Counted from the stretch's first letter, positions 52,412-61,215 are shown. The stretch is DNA of 64,000 nt from Sunxiuqinia sp965372405 (GCA_965372405.1 CBDVCE010000014.1:11131-75130), one strand, 5' to 3'. Translations and numbers: made by a program. Notes: generated by a model not told the origin, from the sequence alone.

Positions 52412-52763
52412 TTTTCACTTGTTCACCCATTTGGCATGATCCAGAGAAAAGTGCTCCTGGTTCGATGCTTATCTTTCCGGTTTGAATTTCGCCGTAAACT
52501 TTGCTGGATGACTTTAAACTTAGAAGCTGATCAACTGATATCTTTCCCTTCATGAATCCGGAAACATCAGCATTTTTACAACTAACTTCTCCGTTTACTT
52601 TCCCCGAAATACCAATAACCATTCGTCCACTACATTGGAGGTTACCTGTCAGTTCACCATCAATACGAATATCACCATCAGAAATAATATCACCGGTGAT
52701 TTTTGTTCCTTTTCCTATCAGGTTGATTGCCTGAGAGTCAACGTCTGTGTATGTCTTTGCCAT
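52380..52763 (-). CDS. Bactofilin, polymer-forming cytoskeletal protein
   Basis: The product (127 residues from the ATG at 52763) is a bactofilin: a right-handed beta-helix with repeating strands such as GTKITGDIISDGDIRIDGELTGNL and GKVNGEVSCKNADVSGFMKGK, flanked by short polar tails. Bactofilins form nucleotide-free filaments used in cell shape and in placing envelope machinery. An in-frame ATG at 52787 would add eight residues but lies inside a perfect -7 box, so 52763 is the better start. It is the first gene of the ATP synthase operon and overlaps atpZ by 32 bases. Confidence 0.92.
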   Translation of the reverse strand: MAKTYTDVDSQAINLIGKGTKITGDIISDGDIRIDGELTGNLQCSGRMVIGISGKVNGEVSCKNADVSGFMKGKISVDQLLSLKSSSKVYGEIQTGKISIEPGALFSGSCQMGEQVKNEVKKGAEKA

Positions 52764-52784
52764 GATCTTTTTTTTCAGAACCAT

Positions 52785-52792
52785 CAAATATA
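52785..52792 (-). promoter_or_regulatory. -7 box of the bactofilin-ATP synthase operon
   Basis: On the minus strand these bases read TATATTTG, a perfect TAnnTTTG. Transcription would begin near 52778, 15 bases before the ATG at 52763, which fixes that start. No good -33 box is visible. Confidence 0.55.
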
Positions 52793-52796
52793 ATAA

Positions 52797-52823
52797 GCTT
52801 TCGCTGTTTTTAGGAACGAAAGC
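52797..52823 (-). terminator. Possible terminator of fabH-maoC
   Basis: GCTTTCG (52797-52803) and CGAAAGC (52817-52823) are perfect inverted copies with a 13-base loop. On the minus strand an AT-rich tail follows. It would end the fabH-maoC transcript just before the ATP synthase promoter. Confidence 0.45.
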
Positions 52824-52891
52824 CTTTCTATTTTAGTTTATAAAGTGTTAAAAAAAGATAACAGCTTATAGACAAAGTTGACCAGTAGATC

Positions 52892-53359
52892 TTAATCGTT
52901 GAAATGATAAAGAAAAATCATCTCACCATCGAAGGCTGGTTTTTTGTTTCCTTCGATCTCCATTTTCACTCTTAGTTGTACTTTGCTAATACCTCTTAGA
53001 TTTGTGATATCTTTTAGCCATACATGTGTGCGAACCTGACTGTCAACTAGTACCGGTTGTGCAAATTTAAATTTGTCCACTCCATAATTAACTAACATTT
53101 TGAAGTTCTCAACTTGTACAACCTGATCCCACATCATAGGTAGCAGTGAAAGAGTTAGATAGCCGTGAGCAATTGTTTTTCCAAATGCACCTTCTTTTTC
53201 AGCACGTTCCGGATCAGTATGTATCCATTGGTGGTCAATGGTGGCATCGGCAAACTTATTGATCTGGGACTGAGTGATTGTATGATAGCTAGATACTCCA
53301 AGTTTTTCTCCAACGAGTTTTTCGAAATCCTGATGACTTGTGATTAAAATACGACTCAT
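52892..53359 (-). CDS. MaoC-family (R)-specific enoyl-CoA hydratase
   Basis: The 155-residue protein is a single hot-dog domain of the MaoC/PhaJ type. The catalytic Asp-His pair is Asp42 and His47 in FADATIDHQWIHTDPERA, and the adjoining GKTIAHGYLTLSLLP is the usual conserved helix. Such enzymes hydrate trans-2-enoyl-CoA to (R)-3-hydroxyacyl-CoA or do the reverse. It starts 20 bp after fabH, so the two are probably one operon and may share an acyl substrate. No polyhydroxyalkanoate genes are present. Confidence 0.9.
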   Translation of the reverse strand: MSRILITSHQDFEKLVGEKLGVSSYHTITQSQINKFADATIDHQWIHTDPERAEKEGAFGKTIAHGYLTLSLLPMMWDQVVQVENFKMLVNYGVDKFKFAQPVLVDSQVRTHVWLKDITNLRGISKVQLRVKMEIEGNKKPAFDGEMIFLYHFND

Positions 53360-53379
53360 AGTAATTGGTGTTCTATGTG

Positions 53380-54375
53380 TTATGAATTATAGGCCCATTT
53401 TAAGTAAACAGAACCCCAGGTAAATCCGGCACCAAAGGCAGCAAGAATAATGTTATCCCCTTTTTTTAACTTTTTTTCGTAATCATAAAGGCAAAGAGGT
53501 ATTGTTGCAGCAGTTGTATTCCCGTATTTTTCAATATTGATCATAACTTGTGTTGGACTAATATCCATTCGGCGGGCAATAGCATCTATTATTCGCAAGT
53601 TGGCCTGATGTGGTACCAGCCATGCCAGATCTTCTGGTTTCACATTGTTCTTTGCCATAATTTCAACAGCAACGTCTGCCATTCTTGAAACGGCATATTT
53701 AAATACTGTTTTCCCATCTTGATGAACAAAGTGCTCCCTGTTTTTGATAGTTTCAATTGACGATGGTTTTTTAGAACCTCCTGCTTTAATATGAAGGTAA
53801 TGCCTGCCTTTCCCATCTGTATGGTTGATGTGATCAATTACTCCTAAACGCTCAGTTGTAGGCTCTAGCATTACAGCTGAAGCTCCATCACCAAAGAGGG
53901 GGCATGTGTTACGATCTGTATAGTCTGTTATTGCAGACATCATATCAGCACCAACAACAATAACCTTCTTATATCGACCGCTCTCAACAAAGGATGCTGC
54001 AGTCGTGAGTGCAAACACAAAACCTGAACAAGCAGCACTGATGTCATAACTCCAAGCATTGAGCAATCTGGCTTTTCTGCTAATTATATTTGCAGTTGCA
54101 GGGAAGGGTCTGTCTGGTGTAATGGTTGCACAAATCAATAAGTCAACTTCCTCCGGACTTGTATTTGTTTTTTCAAGAAGTTGATTGACGGCTTTAACTC
54201 CCATGTCGGAAGTTGCTTTGCCGCTTTCCTTCATTATTCGCCGTTCTTTTATACCGATTCTCTGCATGATCCACTCATCAGAAGTGTCGACCATGGTACT
54301 GAGTTCTTCATTTGTAAGTCGGTACTCGGGTAGAAATGCTCCAATGCCTGTTATTGCAGCATGAATATTTTGCAT
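53380..54375 (-). CDS. fabH: 3-oxoacyl-ACP synthase III
   Basis: The 331-residue enzyme starts type II fatty acid synthesis by condensing an acyl-CoA with malonyl-ACP. The catalytic triad is complete: Cys in DISAACSGFVFAL, His in WLVPHQANLRIIDAIA and Asn in IEKYGNTTAATIPL. The N-terminal SDEWIMQRIGIKERR and GAGFTWGSVYLKW at the end are typical FabH. In many bacteria fabH follows rpmF and plsX. Here plsX is missing and a terminator separates it from rpmF. maoC follows directly. Confidence 0.96.
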   Translation of the reverse strand: MQNIHAAITGIGAFLPEYRLTNEELSTMVDTSDEWIMQRIGIKERRIMKESGKATSDMGVKAVNQLLEKTNTSPEEVDLLICATITPDRPFPATANIISRKARLLNAWSYDISAACSGFVFALTTAASFVESGRYKKVIVVGADMMSAITDYTDRNTCPLFGDGASAVMLEPTTERLGVIDHINHTDGKGRHYLHIKAGGSKKPSSIETIKNREHFVHQDGKTVFKYAVSRMADVAVEIMAKNNVKPEDLAWLVPHQANLRIIDAIARRMDISPTQVMINIEKYGNTTAATIPLCLYDYEKKLKKGDNIILAAFGAGFTWGSVYLKWAYNS

Positions 54376-54564
54376 AGTCCAAAGCTTTTATCTATCTGAT
54401 CTGCAGCTGTTTTGTAATGAGCTGTGATCGTCAATGAAATTAAAAAAATCAGGGCGAAAGATAGGGTGAAAAAATCGAAGAACAAAGAAAAAAGAGGCAA
54501 AAGAATTGCCGTAAGTCGGCTTAAAACAATCAATTAAAATGTTCAAAAATTTAATTAAACAAGC

Positions 54565-54596
54565 AAAAAAAGATCAGAAGTTTTAGTCTTCTGATC
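54565..54596 (-). terminator. Terminator of yceD-rpmF
   Basis: GATCAGAAG (54572-54580) and CTTCTGATC (54588-54596) form a perfect 9-bp stem with a seven-base loop. On the minus strand seven T residues follow (54571-54565). Confidence 0.9.
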
Positions 54597-54609
54597 ATAT
54601 TATCGAGTG

Positions 54610-54795
54610 TTAAACAGTAACGTCTTTTTCGATAGCCAGTTTGCCCCTGTAGTATCCACATTCCGAACAAACGGTGTGATATTTTACAGTAGCACCACAA
54701 TTTGAGCAAGAAGCCAATGTTTCTGGCGTTGTCTTGTAATGCGTTCTTCTCTTATCCCTTCTGGATTTAGATGTTTTGTGTTTTGGATGTGCCAT
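54610..54795 (-). CDS. rpmF: 50S ribosomal protein L32
   Basis: The 61-residue ribosomal protein has the standard L32 start MAHPKHKTSKSRRDKRR. A zinc ribbon follows with CSNC and CSEC, so it is the zinc-binding form. The C-terminus has GYYRGKLAIEKDV. It lies ten bp after yceD, the usual partner, and is closed by a strong terminator. Confidence 0.97.
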   Translation of the reverse strand: MAHPKHKTSKSRRDKRRTHYKTTPETLASCSNCGATVKYHTVCSECGYYRGKLAIEKDVTV

Positions 54796-54805
54796 TTTAA
54801 AATCT

Positions 54806-55339
54806 TTATTTGTTATCTAATAATTTCTTCAACTCGTCCCATCTTGAATCAGTTTCTTTAATGTCACTGTCAGATGTTTCAATCTTATTTAGTCTTTCAA
54901 GCATTGCGGGATTGCAATTGTTTTTCCCTTTTGGTTCTTCAGAATGGATATGTTTGATCGGAATGGATAAAATGATAAAATCGTAAATCAATTTTGCAAC
55001 ATTGATCTGATTATCGCCTTGACCAACCCAAACTACATCATCACCTTCGTCAAAATTCTCTTCTCCATTTTTAATGAAGATTTTGTTTTCACTTTCAATC
55101 GGTTGGTCAAAAAGATCCAGGCATCGATCGCACTGAATTTTTACCGTTCCGTTAACATGAAACCAAAGAACCATTAATGCACTTTGTTTTTCGAGAGTGA
55201 CTTTGACATTAACAATACCATCGTCAGCAATTCCACCAGCAAAAAACTCAAAGAACTTTTTCTCAATCAAATATTCAAACTCATGAGAACCTTCAGCAAG
55301 TCCTTTAAATGCAATGTTATATTTTACCAATTGTGTCAT
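54806..55339 (-). CDS. yceD: YceD/DUF177 family protein
   Basis: The 177-residue protein matches YceD (DUF177, large ribosomal RNA accumulation protein). It has the conserved VKIQCDRCLDLFDQPIE stretch near residue 88, an acidic middle, and the C-terminal SRWDELKKLL that ends the family. In E. coli and plants the family supports 23S rRNA accumulation. It is always found next to rpmF, as here (10-bp gap). A good -7 box lies 20 bp upstream and an AGGAG sequence just before the ATG. Confidence 0.9.
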   Translation of the reverse strand: MTQLVKYNIAFKGLAEGSHEFEYLIEKKFFEFFAGGIADDGIVNVKVTLEKQSALMVLWFHVNGTVKIQCDRCLDLFDQPIESENKIFIKNGEENFDEGDDVVWVGQGDNQINVAKLIYDFIILSIPIKHIHSEEPKGKNNCNPAMLERLNKIETSDSDIKETDSRWDELKKLLDNK

Positions 55340-55359
55340 TGCTCCTCAAAAAAGTGTTG

Positions 55360-55367
55360 CAAAAGTA
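55360..55367 (-). promoter_or_regulatory. -7 box of yceD-rpmF
   Basis: On the minus strand these bases read TACTTTTG, a perfect TAnnTTTG. A partial -33 box (TTTT) lies 20 bp upstream. The yceD ATG is at 55339. Confidence 0.5.
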
Positions 55368-55490
55368 TAAAAAATAAACAAACAGCGAAAATTTACTGAA
55401 CTTTTTAACAATGAATATTTAACTTGATGTTTAAAGTTTACAATATTCTTTTTCTCAATAATTTAACTTGCGCTCTATTGTTGAAAAAAA

Positions 55491-56636
55491 TCAGGCCTTG
55501 GGGAGTATAATCCTAAAAGTAGTTCCCCTGCCGGGTTCAGACTGTTTAATGAAGATTTTTCCTTTGTGGTAGTTTTCAATAATTCTTTTAGCCAGTGATA
55601 ACCCAAGTCCCCAACCTCTTTTCTTTGTTGTAAATCCAGGTTCAAATATTGTTTTAAACTGACTTTTAGGAATTCCTTTTCCACTATCACTCACATCAAG
55701 TATGATTTGTTCATTCTTTTCAAAAAGATGAAGTCCAATTGTACCTTTGTTGTCAAGTGCATCAATTGCGTTTTTGCATAAGTTCTCAATCACCCAGCTA
55801 AATAAAGCTGCATTGTGTGGAGCAAAATAATGATGATCATTTCCAAAGTCGAGGATGAATTGTACTTTTTTTGAAGAACGACTTTCCAGATAATTTACCG
55901 TTGAAAGAATAACATTTCGCAAATCATCAGTGAGCAGTTCGGGAGCAGAACCAATTTTTGAAAAACGTTCAGTTATTTTTTCCAATCGGTTAATGTCTTT
56001 TTCAAATTCGCTAACAATTTCCTCTTTCACATTCTGCATTTTCAACAATTCAATCCATGCAAGTAATGAAGAAATTGGCGTCCCGAGTTGATGGGCAGTT
56101 TCTTTTGACATGCCAACCCATACCTGGTTTTGCTCAGCTTTCCGTGATGAGCTAAAGGCAAAGTAGGAAACACCAATAAATAGCATAATTACAGCAAATT
56201 GAACTAAAGGGAAATAACGCAGATTTTGAAGTAAAATAGATTCTCTGTAATGCAAATATTGAGTTTCTGTTTCAGAGATAACAATTTCGATAGGAGCAGT
56301 ATGCTCCTTCATCTTTTTTAGCTCGCGAGCTAAAACCTGGTCCTTGTTTTTTTCAGTAAAGTTGATATTATTTGGAACTATAACTTTATTCAAACTATCA
56401 GTTAATATAATTGGGATACTGGTGTTGTTTTGAATAACTAAAAGTGGAAATGATAAATCTTTATCAGAATGAACAAGTTGCTTGGTTGCTTCTGCCCATA
56501 GAGCAACACTTTTTCGTTCTTCTTCGGACATCTTTTTAACCAACCAGTTTGTATAGAATAAGCTAATAGAGCCTATAAGGATGGCACTAAGCATTAAAAG
56601 AATTTTCCAGCGGCGTTTTTTAAAGTAGACTTCCAA
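55491..56636 (-). CDS. Membrane sensor histidine kinase, orphan
   Basis: The 381-residue protein has two membrane helices (about 11-29 and 143-161) flanking a periplasmic region of about 110 residues without a recognised sensor fold. There is no HAMP domain. The kinase core has the phospho-acceptor His182 in SKETAHQLGTPISSL, the N box ENLCKNAIDAL, and the ATP-lid motifs DVSDSGKGIP and KRGWGLGLSLAKRII. It should autophosphorylate and pass the phosphate to a response regulator, but none is encoded in the window. It lies 64 bp downstream of dxs and may be cotranscribed with it. The signal sensed is unknown. Confidence 0.93.
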   Translation of the reverse strand: MEVYFKKRRWKILLMLSAILIGSISLFYTNWLVKKMSEEERKSVALWAEATKQLVHSDKDLSFPLLVIQNNTSIPIILTDSLNKVIVPNNINFTEKNKDQVLARELKKMKEHTAPIEIVISETETQYLHYRESILLQNLRYFPLVQFAVIMLFIGVSYFAFSSSRKAEQNQVWVGMSKETAHQLGTPISSLLAWIELLKMQNVKEEIVSEFEKDINRLEKITERFSKIGSAPELLTDDLRNVILSTVNYLESRSSKKVQFILDFGNDHHYFAPHNAALFSWVIENLCKNAIDALDNKGTIGLHLFEKNEQIILDVSDSGKGIPKSQFKTIFEPGFTTKKRGWGLGLSLAKRIIENYHKGKIFIKQSEPGRGTTFRIILPKA

Positions 56637-56700
56637 TGGCTAATAATTTAGTTTGCTTGCAAAACGAACGATCTAATAAAATAGTATTGCCAAATTACAA

Positions 56701-58602
56701 TTATGACTCAAGTATAGCAATAGCAGACTGGTAAATTCCTTTTTGATCAAAACCACATTCTCGTTGAAGCTCATCAGTTGATCCATGTTCAATAAAACGA
56801 TCAGGTACTCCAAGTCGAACAATTTTTGCTGCATATTTCTGATCAGCCATAAACTCAAGCACTGCTGAGCCAAATCCACCTTGAAGAATCCCATCTTCAA
56901 TAGTGATTACTTTTTTGAACTTGCCGAATATGGTGTGAAGTAATTTTTCATCCAATGGTTTTACAAAACGCATATCGTAATGAGCGACACTGTGGCCTTC
57001 CTTTTGTAATGATTTAATTGCTCTTGATGCTGCAATCCCGGTTGTTCCAATAGTTAGAACTGCTAATTCGTCTCCTTCTGTCAAGGTTCGTCCTGTTCCA
57101 ACTTCAATTAATTCAAATTCTTTTCTCCAATCAACTTTGCAACCACAGCCCCGTGGATACCTTATCGAGAAAGGTCCCATATTCTCTTGTTGTGCTGTAA
57201 ACATTAAATTCCGCAGCTCTATTTCATCCATTGGAGCAGAAGCAATCATATTGGGAATGTTGCGCATAAATGCCAAATCAAACACCCCATGGTGGGTAGC
57301 TCCATCTGCACCAACCAGTCCGCCCCGGTCGAGGCAGAACACAACATTTAAGTTTTGAATAGCTACGTCATGTATAATCTGGTCGTACGAACGTTGCATA
57401 AAAGTGGAGTAAATGTTGCAGAATGGGACTAGTCCTTGTTGAGCCATGCCTGCAGAAAAAGTAACAGCATGTTGTTCTGCAATACCAACATCAAAAGCAC
57501 GGGTTGGCATTTTCTCCATCATAATATTGAGGGAGCTTCCCGAAGGCATAGCAGGGGTGATACCTACAATTTTATCATTTTTCTCAGCCAGTTCAACAAG
57601 TGTGTTGCCAAATACATTTTGAAATTTTGGAGGTTTGTTTTCAATACATTCACAATCAAGAATTTTGCCGGTATCTTTGTCAAACTTCCCAGGTGCATGA
57701 TAAACAGTTTGATTGATTTCTGCTTGTTTGAATCCCTTCCCTTTTTTTGTAATAATGTGCAAGATTTTAGGGCCAGGTATATCTTTTAAATCTGTTAAAA
57801 CTTTAGTAAGGTATTTAACGTCATGTCCATCTACCGGGCCAAAATAACGAATACCCAAACTTTCAAATAGGTTTGATTCTTTCAATAAAGCAGATTTGAT
57901 TGCACCTTCTGTCTTTTGAACAATGCGACGAGTTTTGCGCCCCAATTTGTAGATCTTACCCAAAGCATTCCAAATGTCCTTTTTAAGTCGGTTGTATGAT
58001 TTTGATTTGGAGATGTTTAGTAAATAATTGTTTACTCCGCCAAAAATAGGATCAATGGCCATATTGTTGTCATTCAGAACTATGAGGACATCGGAGTTGT
58101 TAACTGCAGCATTGTTGAGTGCTTCAAATGCAATTCCTCCAGTCATCGCTCCATCACCAATAACTGCTACAATTTTTTTGTCTTCCTTATTGTGCGAAGC
58201 AGCAACAGCCATGCCTAAGGCTGCAGAGATTGAAGTACTTGAATGGCCAACACCGAAGGGGTCATATTCGCTTTCTGAAAGTTTCGGGAAACCGCTAATA
58301 CCTTTGTATTTTCTATTGGTGTGGAATTGATCCCTACGACCAGTTAGAATCTTATGTCCGTATGCTTGATGTCCAACATCCCAGATCAATAAGTCGGTGG
58401 GTGTATTGTATGCATAATGAAGAGCTACAGTGAGTTCTACTACACCAAGACTTGCTCCTAAATGTCCGGGATTGTTAGCAACCTGTTCAATTATAAATTG
58501 ACGAAGTTCATCACAAACAGTAGGGAGGTTTTCTATATTTAAGCGTCTTAGGTCAGACGGGTCGTTTATAGTTGTAAGTATTCCTTTTTGAGACTTTTCC
58601 AT
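56701..58602 (-). CDS. dxs: 1-deoxy-D-xylulose-5-phosphate synthase
   Basis: The 633-residue thiamine-diphosphate enzyme joins pyruvate and glyceraldehyde 3-phosphate into DXP, the entry to the MEP isoprenoid pathway and a precursor for vitamins B1 and B6. Key strings are GHLGASLGVVELTVALHYAYNTP, IWDVGHQAYGHKILTGR, the ThDP motif VAVIGDGAMTGGIAFEALNNA ending in VLNDNNMAI, FDVGIAEQHAVTFSAGMA, and DRGGLVGADGATHHG with the catalytic histidines. ispG is 17 kb away. A -7 box lies just upstream. Confidence 0.97.
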   Translation of the reverse strand: MEKSQKGILTTINDPSDLRRLNIENLPTVCDELRQFIIEQVANNPGHLGASLGVVELTVALHYAYNTPTDLLIWDVGHQAYGHKILTGRRDQFHTNRKYKGISGFPKLSESEYDPFGVGHSSTSISAALGMAVAASHNKEDKKIVAVIGDGAMTGGIAFEALNNAAVNNSDVLIVLNDNNMAIDPIFGGVNNYLLNISKSKSYNRLKKDIWNALGKIYKLGRKTRRIVQKTEGAIKSALLKESNLFESLGIRYFGPVDGHDVKYLTKVLTDLKDIPGPKILHIITKKGKGFKQAEINQTVYHAPGKFDKDTGKILDCECIENKPPKFQNVFGNTLVELAEKNDKIVGITPAMPSGSSLNIMMEKMPTRAFDVGIAEQHAVTFSAGMAQQGLVPFCNIYSTFMQRSYDQIIHDVAIQNLNVVFCLDRGGLVGADGATHHGVFDLAFMRNIPNMIASAPMDEIELRNLMFTAQQENMGPFSIRYPRGCGCKVDWRKEFELIEVGTGRTLTEGDELAVLTIGTTGIAASRAIKSLQKEGHSVAHYDMRFVKPLDEKLLHTIFGKFKKVITIEDGILQGGFGSAVLEFMADQKYAAKIVRLGVPDRFIEHGSTDELQRECGFDQKGIYQSAIAILES

Positions 58603-58621
58603 TAATTGAAAAATTAATTGT

Positions 58622-58629
58622 CAAAGATA
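58622..58629 (-). promoter_or_regulatory. -7 box of dxs
   Basis: On the minus strand these bases read TATCTTTG, a perfect TAnnTTTG, 19 bp before the dxs ATG. Only a partial -33 box is seen. Confidence 0.5.
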
Positions 58630-58704
58630 CAATTTCTGTTAATCTGAAAGGAGAAAAAGATCACGGATTGTTAAAGTAATCGTGATGCTCTAAAAGAACT
58701 AGAG

Positions 58705-59487
58705 TTATATGCGCACCATCTTGCGATTTCTTTTTTCGAATTTAGCAATCTCTTTTACACCAATCTTTCTAAAAAGTTCAATGGCTGAGCTATAATGACG
58801 TGCAATTTGATTGGCTTTGTGAGCATCGGAAGAAAGAGTAAGTGGAATATTCTGGTGATGGCATTTTTCAATGATTGCTGGACTTGGCGTAAATTCGGCG
58901 CAAGGTCTGTCTATGCCTCCTGTATTTAGCTCAACAACCAAATTGTATTCTTTTATAATTTTAAGAGTGTCTTCAATAAGCCGAGTCTGGTCTGTCTCAG
59001 GGTAAATCCGAAACTTTTTAATAATGTCCAAATGTCCAACAGTATCGAATAAGCGAGACTTTGCCATTTGTTGAACAATTTCATAATACATTCGGTAAAC
59101 TTCGTCATTTGGCCATTTCCCATAAAGAGATTTATCAGTATCAAAGTTCCACTCTCCAATAAAATGAACAGAACCTATTACATAATCCAGAGGAAGGCTG
59201 TTGATCACCTCTCTAATCTCATCTTCTTTCCCGGGGAAGTAGTCCATTTCAATCCCAAATCGGATTGTAATTTGATCGGCAAAACGTTCTTTTAGCTCCA
59301 TGATTTGCCTTGTCATTACTGGTAAGTCAACCAATGAGATAGCCCAATCTACAGGTTTTATGCATACATGGTCGCTGAATCCAATTTCATCAATGCCAAT
59401 GGAAATTGCATGCTTTATCATTTCTTCATAAGTATTTGCACCGTCTGAAAGTAGGCTATGCATGTGGTAATCTACCAATCCAATCAT
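58705..59487 (-). CDS. PHP-domain phosphatase, histidinol-phosphatase-like
   Basis: The 260-residue protein is a PHP-type metallohydrolase. The metal ligands begin with DYHMHSLLSDG (His8, His10), then GFSDHV, FGIEMDYFPGKEDEI, YVIGSVHF, DTVGHLDIIKKF, the VELNTGGI strand and LSSDAHKANQIA. This is the order found in HisK-type L-histidinol-phosphate phosphatases. No other histidine genes are near, so the substrate remains open; a related DNA-repair-type PHP role is less likely. It lies 102 bp upstream of dxs on the same strand. Confidence 0.85.
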   Translation of the reverse strand: MIGLVDYHMHSLLSDGANTYEEMIKHAISIGIDEIGFSDHVCIKPVDWAISLVDLPVMTRQIMELKERFADQITIRFGIEMDYFPGKEDEIREVINSLPLDYVIGSVHFIGEWNFDTDKSLYGKWPNDEVYRMYYEIVQQMAKSRLFDTVGHLDIIKKFRIYPETDQTRLIEDTLKIIKEYNLVVELNTGGIDRPCAEFTPSPAIIEKCHHQNIPLTLSSDAHKANQIARHYSSAIELFRKIGVKEIAKFEKRNRKMVRI

Positions 59488-59602
59488 GAATTACTTCTTT
59501 TAGGTTTTCAAATGTTTTATGTCGTTAAAAGTAAAATAAACTGAAGGATATTAAAAATGATTTGGGGTGAATGATCTTATTCGTTTTAGGAAAGTATAAG
59601 GC

Positions 59603-59630
59603 AAAAAAAAGGCAGCTTAAACAAGCTGCC
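59603..59630 (-). terminator. Terminator of frr
   Basis: GGCAGCTT (59611-59618) and AAGCTGCC (59623-59630) form a perfect 8-bp stem with a four-base loop. On the minus strand eight T residues follow (59610-59603). Confidence 0.9.
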
Positions 59631-59684
59631 TCAAAGCCATGAAAACAATTAAACAATGTTCAGAAAACAGAAAACTAGAAACAA

Positions 59685-60248
59685 TTATATCGTTAAAATC
59701 TCTTTGTTTTTTTCCTCAAGATGATTGTCAACGTCTTTACCAAAGTTATTTGTTAATTCTTGAACTTCAGTTTCAGCATCTTTCTCAAGATCTTCAGACA
59801 ATCCATCTTTAAGCAATTTTTTCAAAGAATCATTTGCGTCTTTCCTTGCATTCCTCAAACTCACTTTTGCATTTTCACCCTCTTGCCCAACTTGCTTGGT
59901 AAGGTTTTTTCTGCGTTCTTCAGTAAGTGGCGGAACGTTTATTCTAATGATTTCTCCGTTGTTCTCAGGATTGAACCCCAAGTTAGCATTCATTATTGCT
60001 TTTTCAATCGGTCTAATCATCGCTTTCTCCCAAGGTTGTACAGCTATTGTACGTCCATCTGGCGTGCTTAGGTTTGAAACCTGATTTAAAGAAGTCATAC
60101 TTCCGTAGTAATCAACCATAATCCCATCCATCATTCTTGTAGAAGCTTTTCCTGCACGAATATGAACCAACTCAGTTTCTAAATGTTCAACAGCTGCTGC
60201 CATCTTTTCCTTACAAACATCTATTATAAATTGTACTTCTTCTTCCAT
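59685..60248 (-). CDS. frr: Ribosome recycling factor
   Basis: The 187-residue protein splits post-termination ribosomes together with EF-G. Diagnostic segments are LVHIRAGKASTRMMDGIMVDYYGSMTSLNQVSNLSTPDGRTIAVQPWEKAMI and RINVPPLTEERRKNLTKQV, with the charged C-terminal helix that closes the L-shaped domain I. It follows pyrH at 110 bp, the standard order, but has its own promoter-like boxes in the gap and a strong terminator after it. Confidence 0.97.
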   Translation of the reverse strand: MEEEVQFIIDVCKEKMAAAVEHLETELVHIRAGKASTRMMDGIMVDYYGSMTSLNQVSNLSTPDGRTIAVQPWEKAMIRPIEKAIMNANLGFNPENNGEIIRINVPPLTEERRKNLTKQVGQEGENAKVSLRNARKDANDSLKKLLKDGLSEDLEKDAETEVQELTNNFGKDVDNHLEEKNKEILTI

Positions 60249-60285
60249 GTAAAATCTAATGGTCGGTTCATTCTTGTGCTGAGAG

Positions 60286-60316
60286 CAAATATAGAAAAAA
60301 TTAAAGAATCCTTAAA
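60286..60316 (-). promoter_or_regulatory. Promoter between pyrH and frr
   Basis: On the minus strand TATATTTG (60293-60286) is a perfect TAnnTTTG, and TTTA (60316-60313) lies 19 bp upstream. It would give frr an internal start about 38 bp before its ATG. Confidence 0.5.
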
Positions 60317-60358
60317 GTTTCTTAATGATTTTAGTGAAAAATGCTCTACAATATATTT

Positions 60359-61069
60359 TTAGAGATGAACGAGTGTTCCAATATTTTTACCCGTGATCAC
60401 CTTTTTCAAGTTGCCAACAATATCCATATTAAAGACTACGATTGGGAGCTTGTTTTCTTTACACATGGTTGTTGCAGTCAAATCCATAACCTTTAATCCA
60501 CGAGTGTATATTTCATCAAATGAAATTTTATCAAACTTTGTCGCAGTTGGATCTTTTTCAGGATCTGCAGTATATATTCCATCAACCCTTGTCCCTTTTA
60601 ACATTACATCGGCTTCAATTTCAATCCCACGTAATGAAGATCCTGTATCAGTTGTGAAATATGGATTCCCCGTACCTGCAGAGAAAATTGCTACTTCACC
60701 ATTCTCAAGGGTCTCAATGGCTTTGTCTTTGGAGTAAAATTCTCCTACAGGTTCCATGCGGATTGCTGTTAAAACACGGGATTTTACTCCTGAAGCTTTT
60801 AATGCAGAATTTAAAGCAAGGCTATTTATAACTGTTGCAAGCATACCCATTTGATCTCCTTTCACACGATCAAACCCATTTGCAGCACCACTCAATCCCC
60901 TAAAAATATTTCCGCCACCAATAACAATCCCAACTTGAACACCAAGTTCAGCAATCTCTTTAATCTGAATTGCATACTCTTGAAGTCTGTTTTGATCAAT
61001 CCCATATTCCTGGCTTCCCATCAGGGATTCACCGCTAAGTTTTAATAGTATACGCTTGTATATAGCCAT
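60359..61069 (-). CDS. pyrH: UMP kinase
   Basis: The 236-residue amino-acid-kinase-fold enzyme phosphorylates UMP to UDP as a hexamer. Typical strings are YKRILLKLSGESLMG at the start, VGIVIGGGNIFRG, DRVKGDQMGMLATVIN, FSAGTGNPYFTTDTGSSLRGIE and VMDLTATTMCKENKLPIVVFN near the end. Length is standard. It lies upstream of frr on the same strand and diverges from the DUF4834 gene. Confidence 0.98.
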   Translation of the reverse strand: MAIYKRILLKLSGESLMGSQEYGIDQNRLQEYAIQIKEIAELGVQVGIVIGGGNIFRGLSGAANGFDRVKGDQMGMLATVINSLALNSALKASGVKSRVLTAIRMEPVGEFYSKDKAIETLENGEVAIFSAGTGNPYFTTDTGSSLRGIEIEADVMLKGTRVDGIYTADPEKDPTATKFDKISFDEIYTRGLKVMDLTATTMCKENKLPIVVFNMDIVGNLKKVITGKNIGTLVHL

Positions 61070-61215
61070 CTTTTAAACTGATTTTTTGCTAAGGTAGGAA
61101 TAATCTAAAAGTGGGAATGACTTTTCCATTATGAATTAAGTTTCTCTTTTTATTTCTCGTCGATTTTCGTTTTGTAATTTATTGCTAATTTTACAGCCGC
61201 TGATTTTCAATTGTT

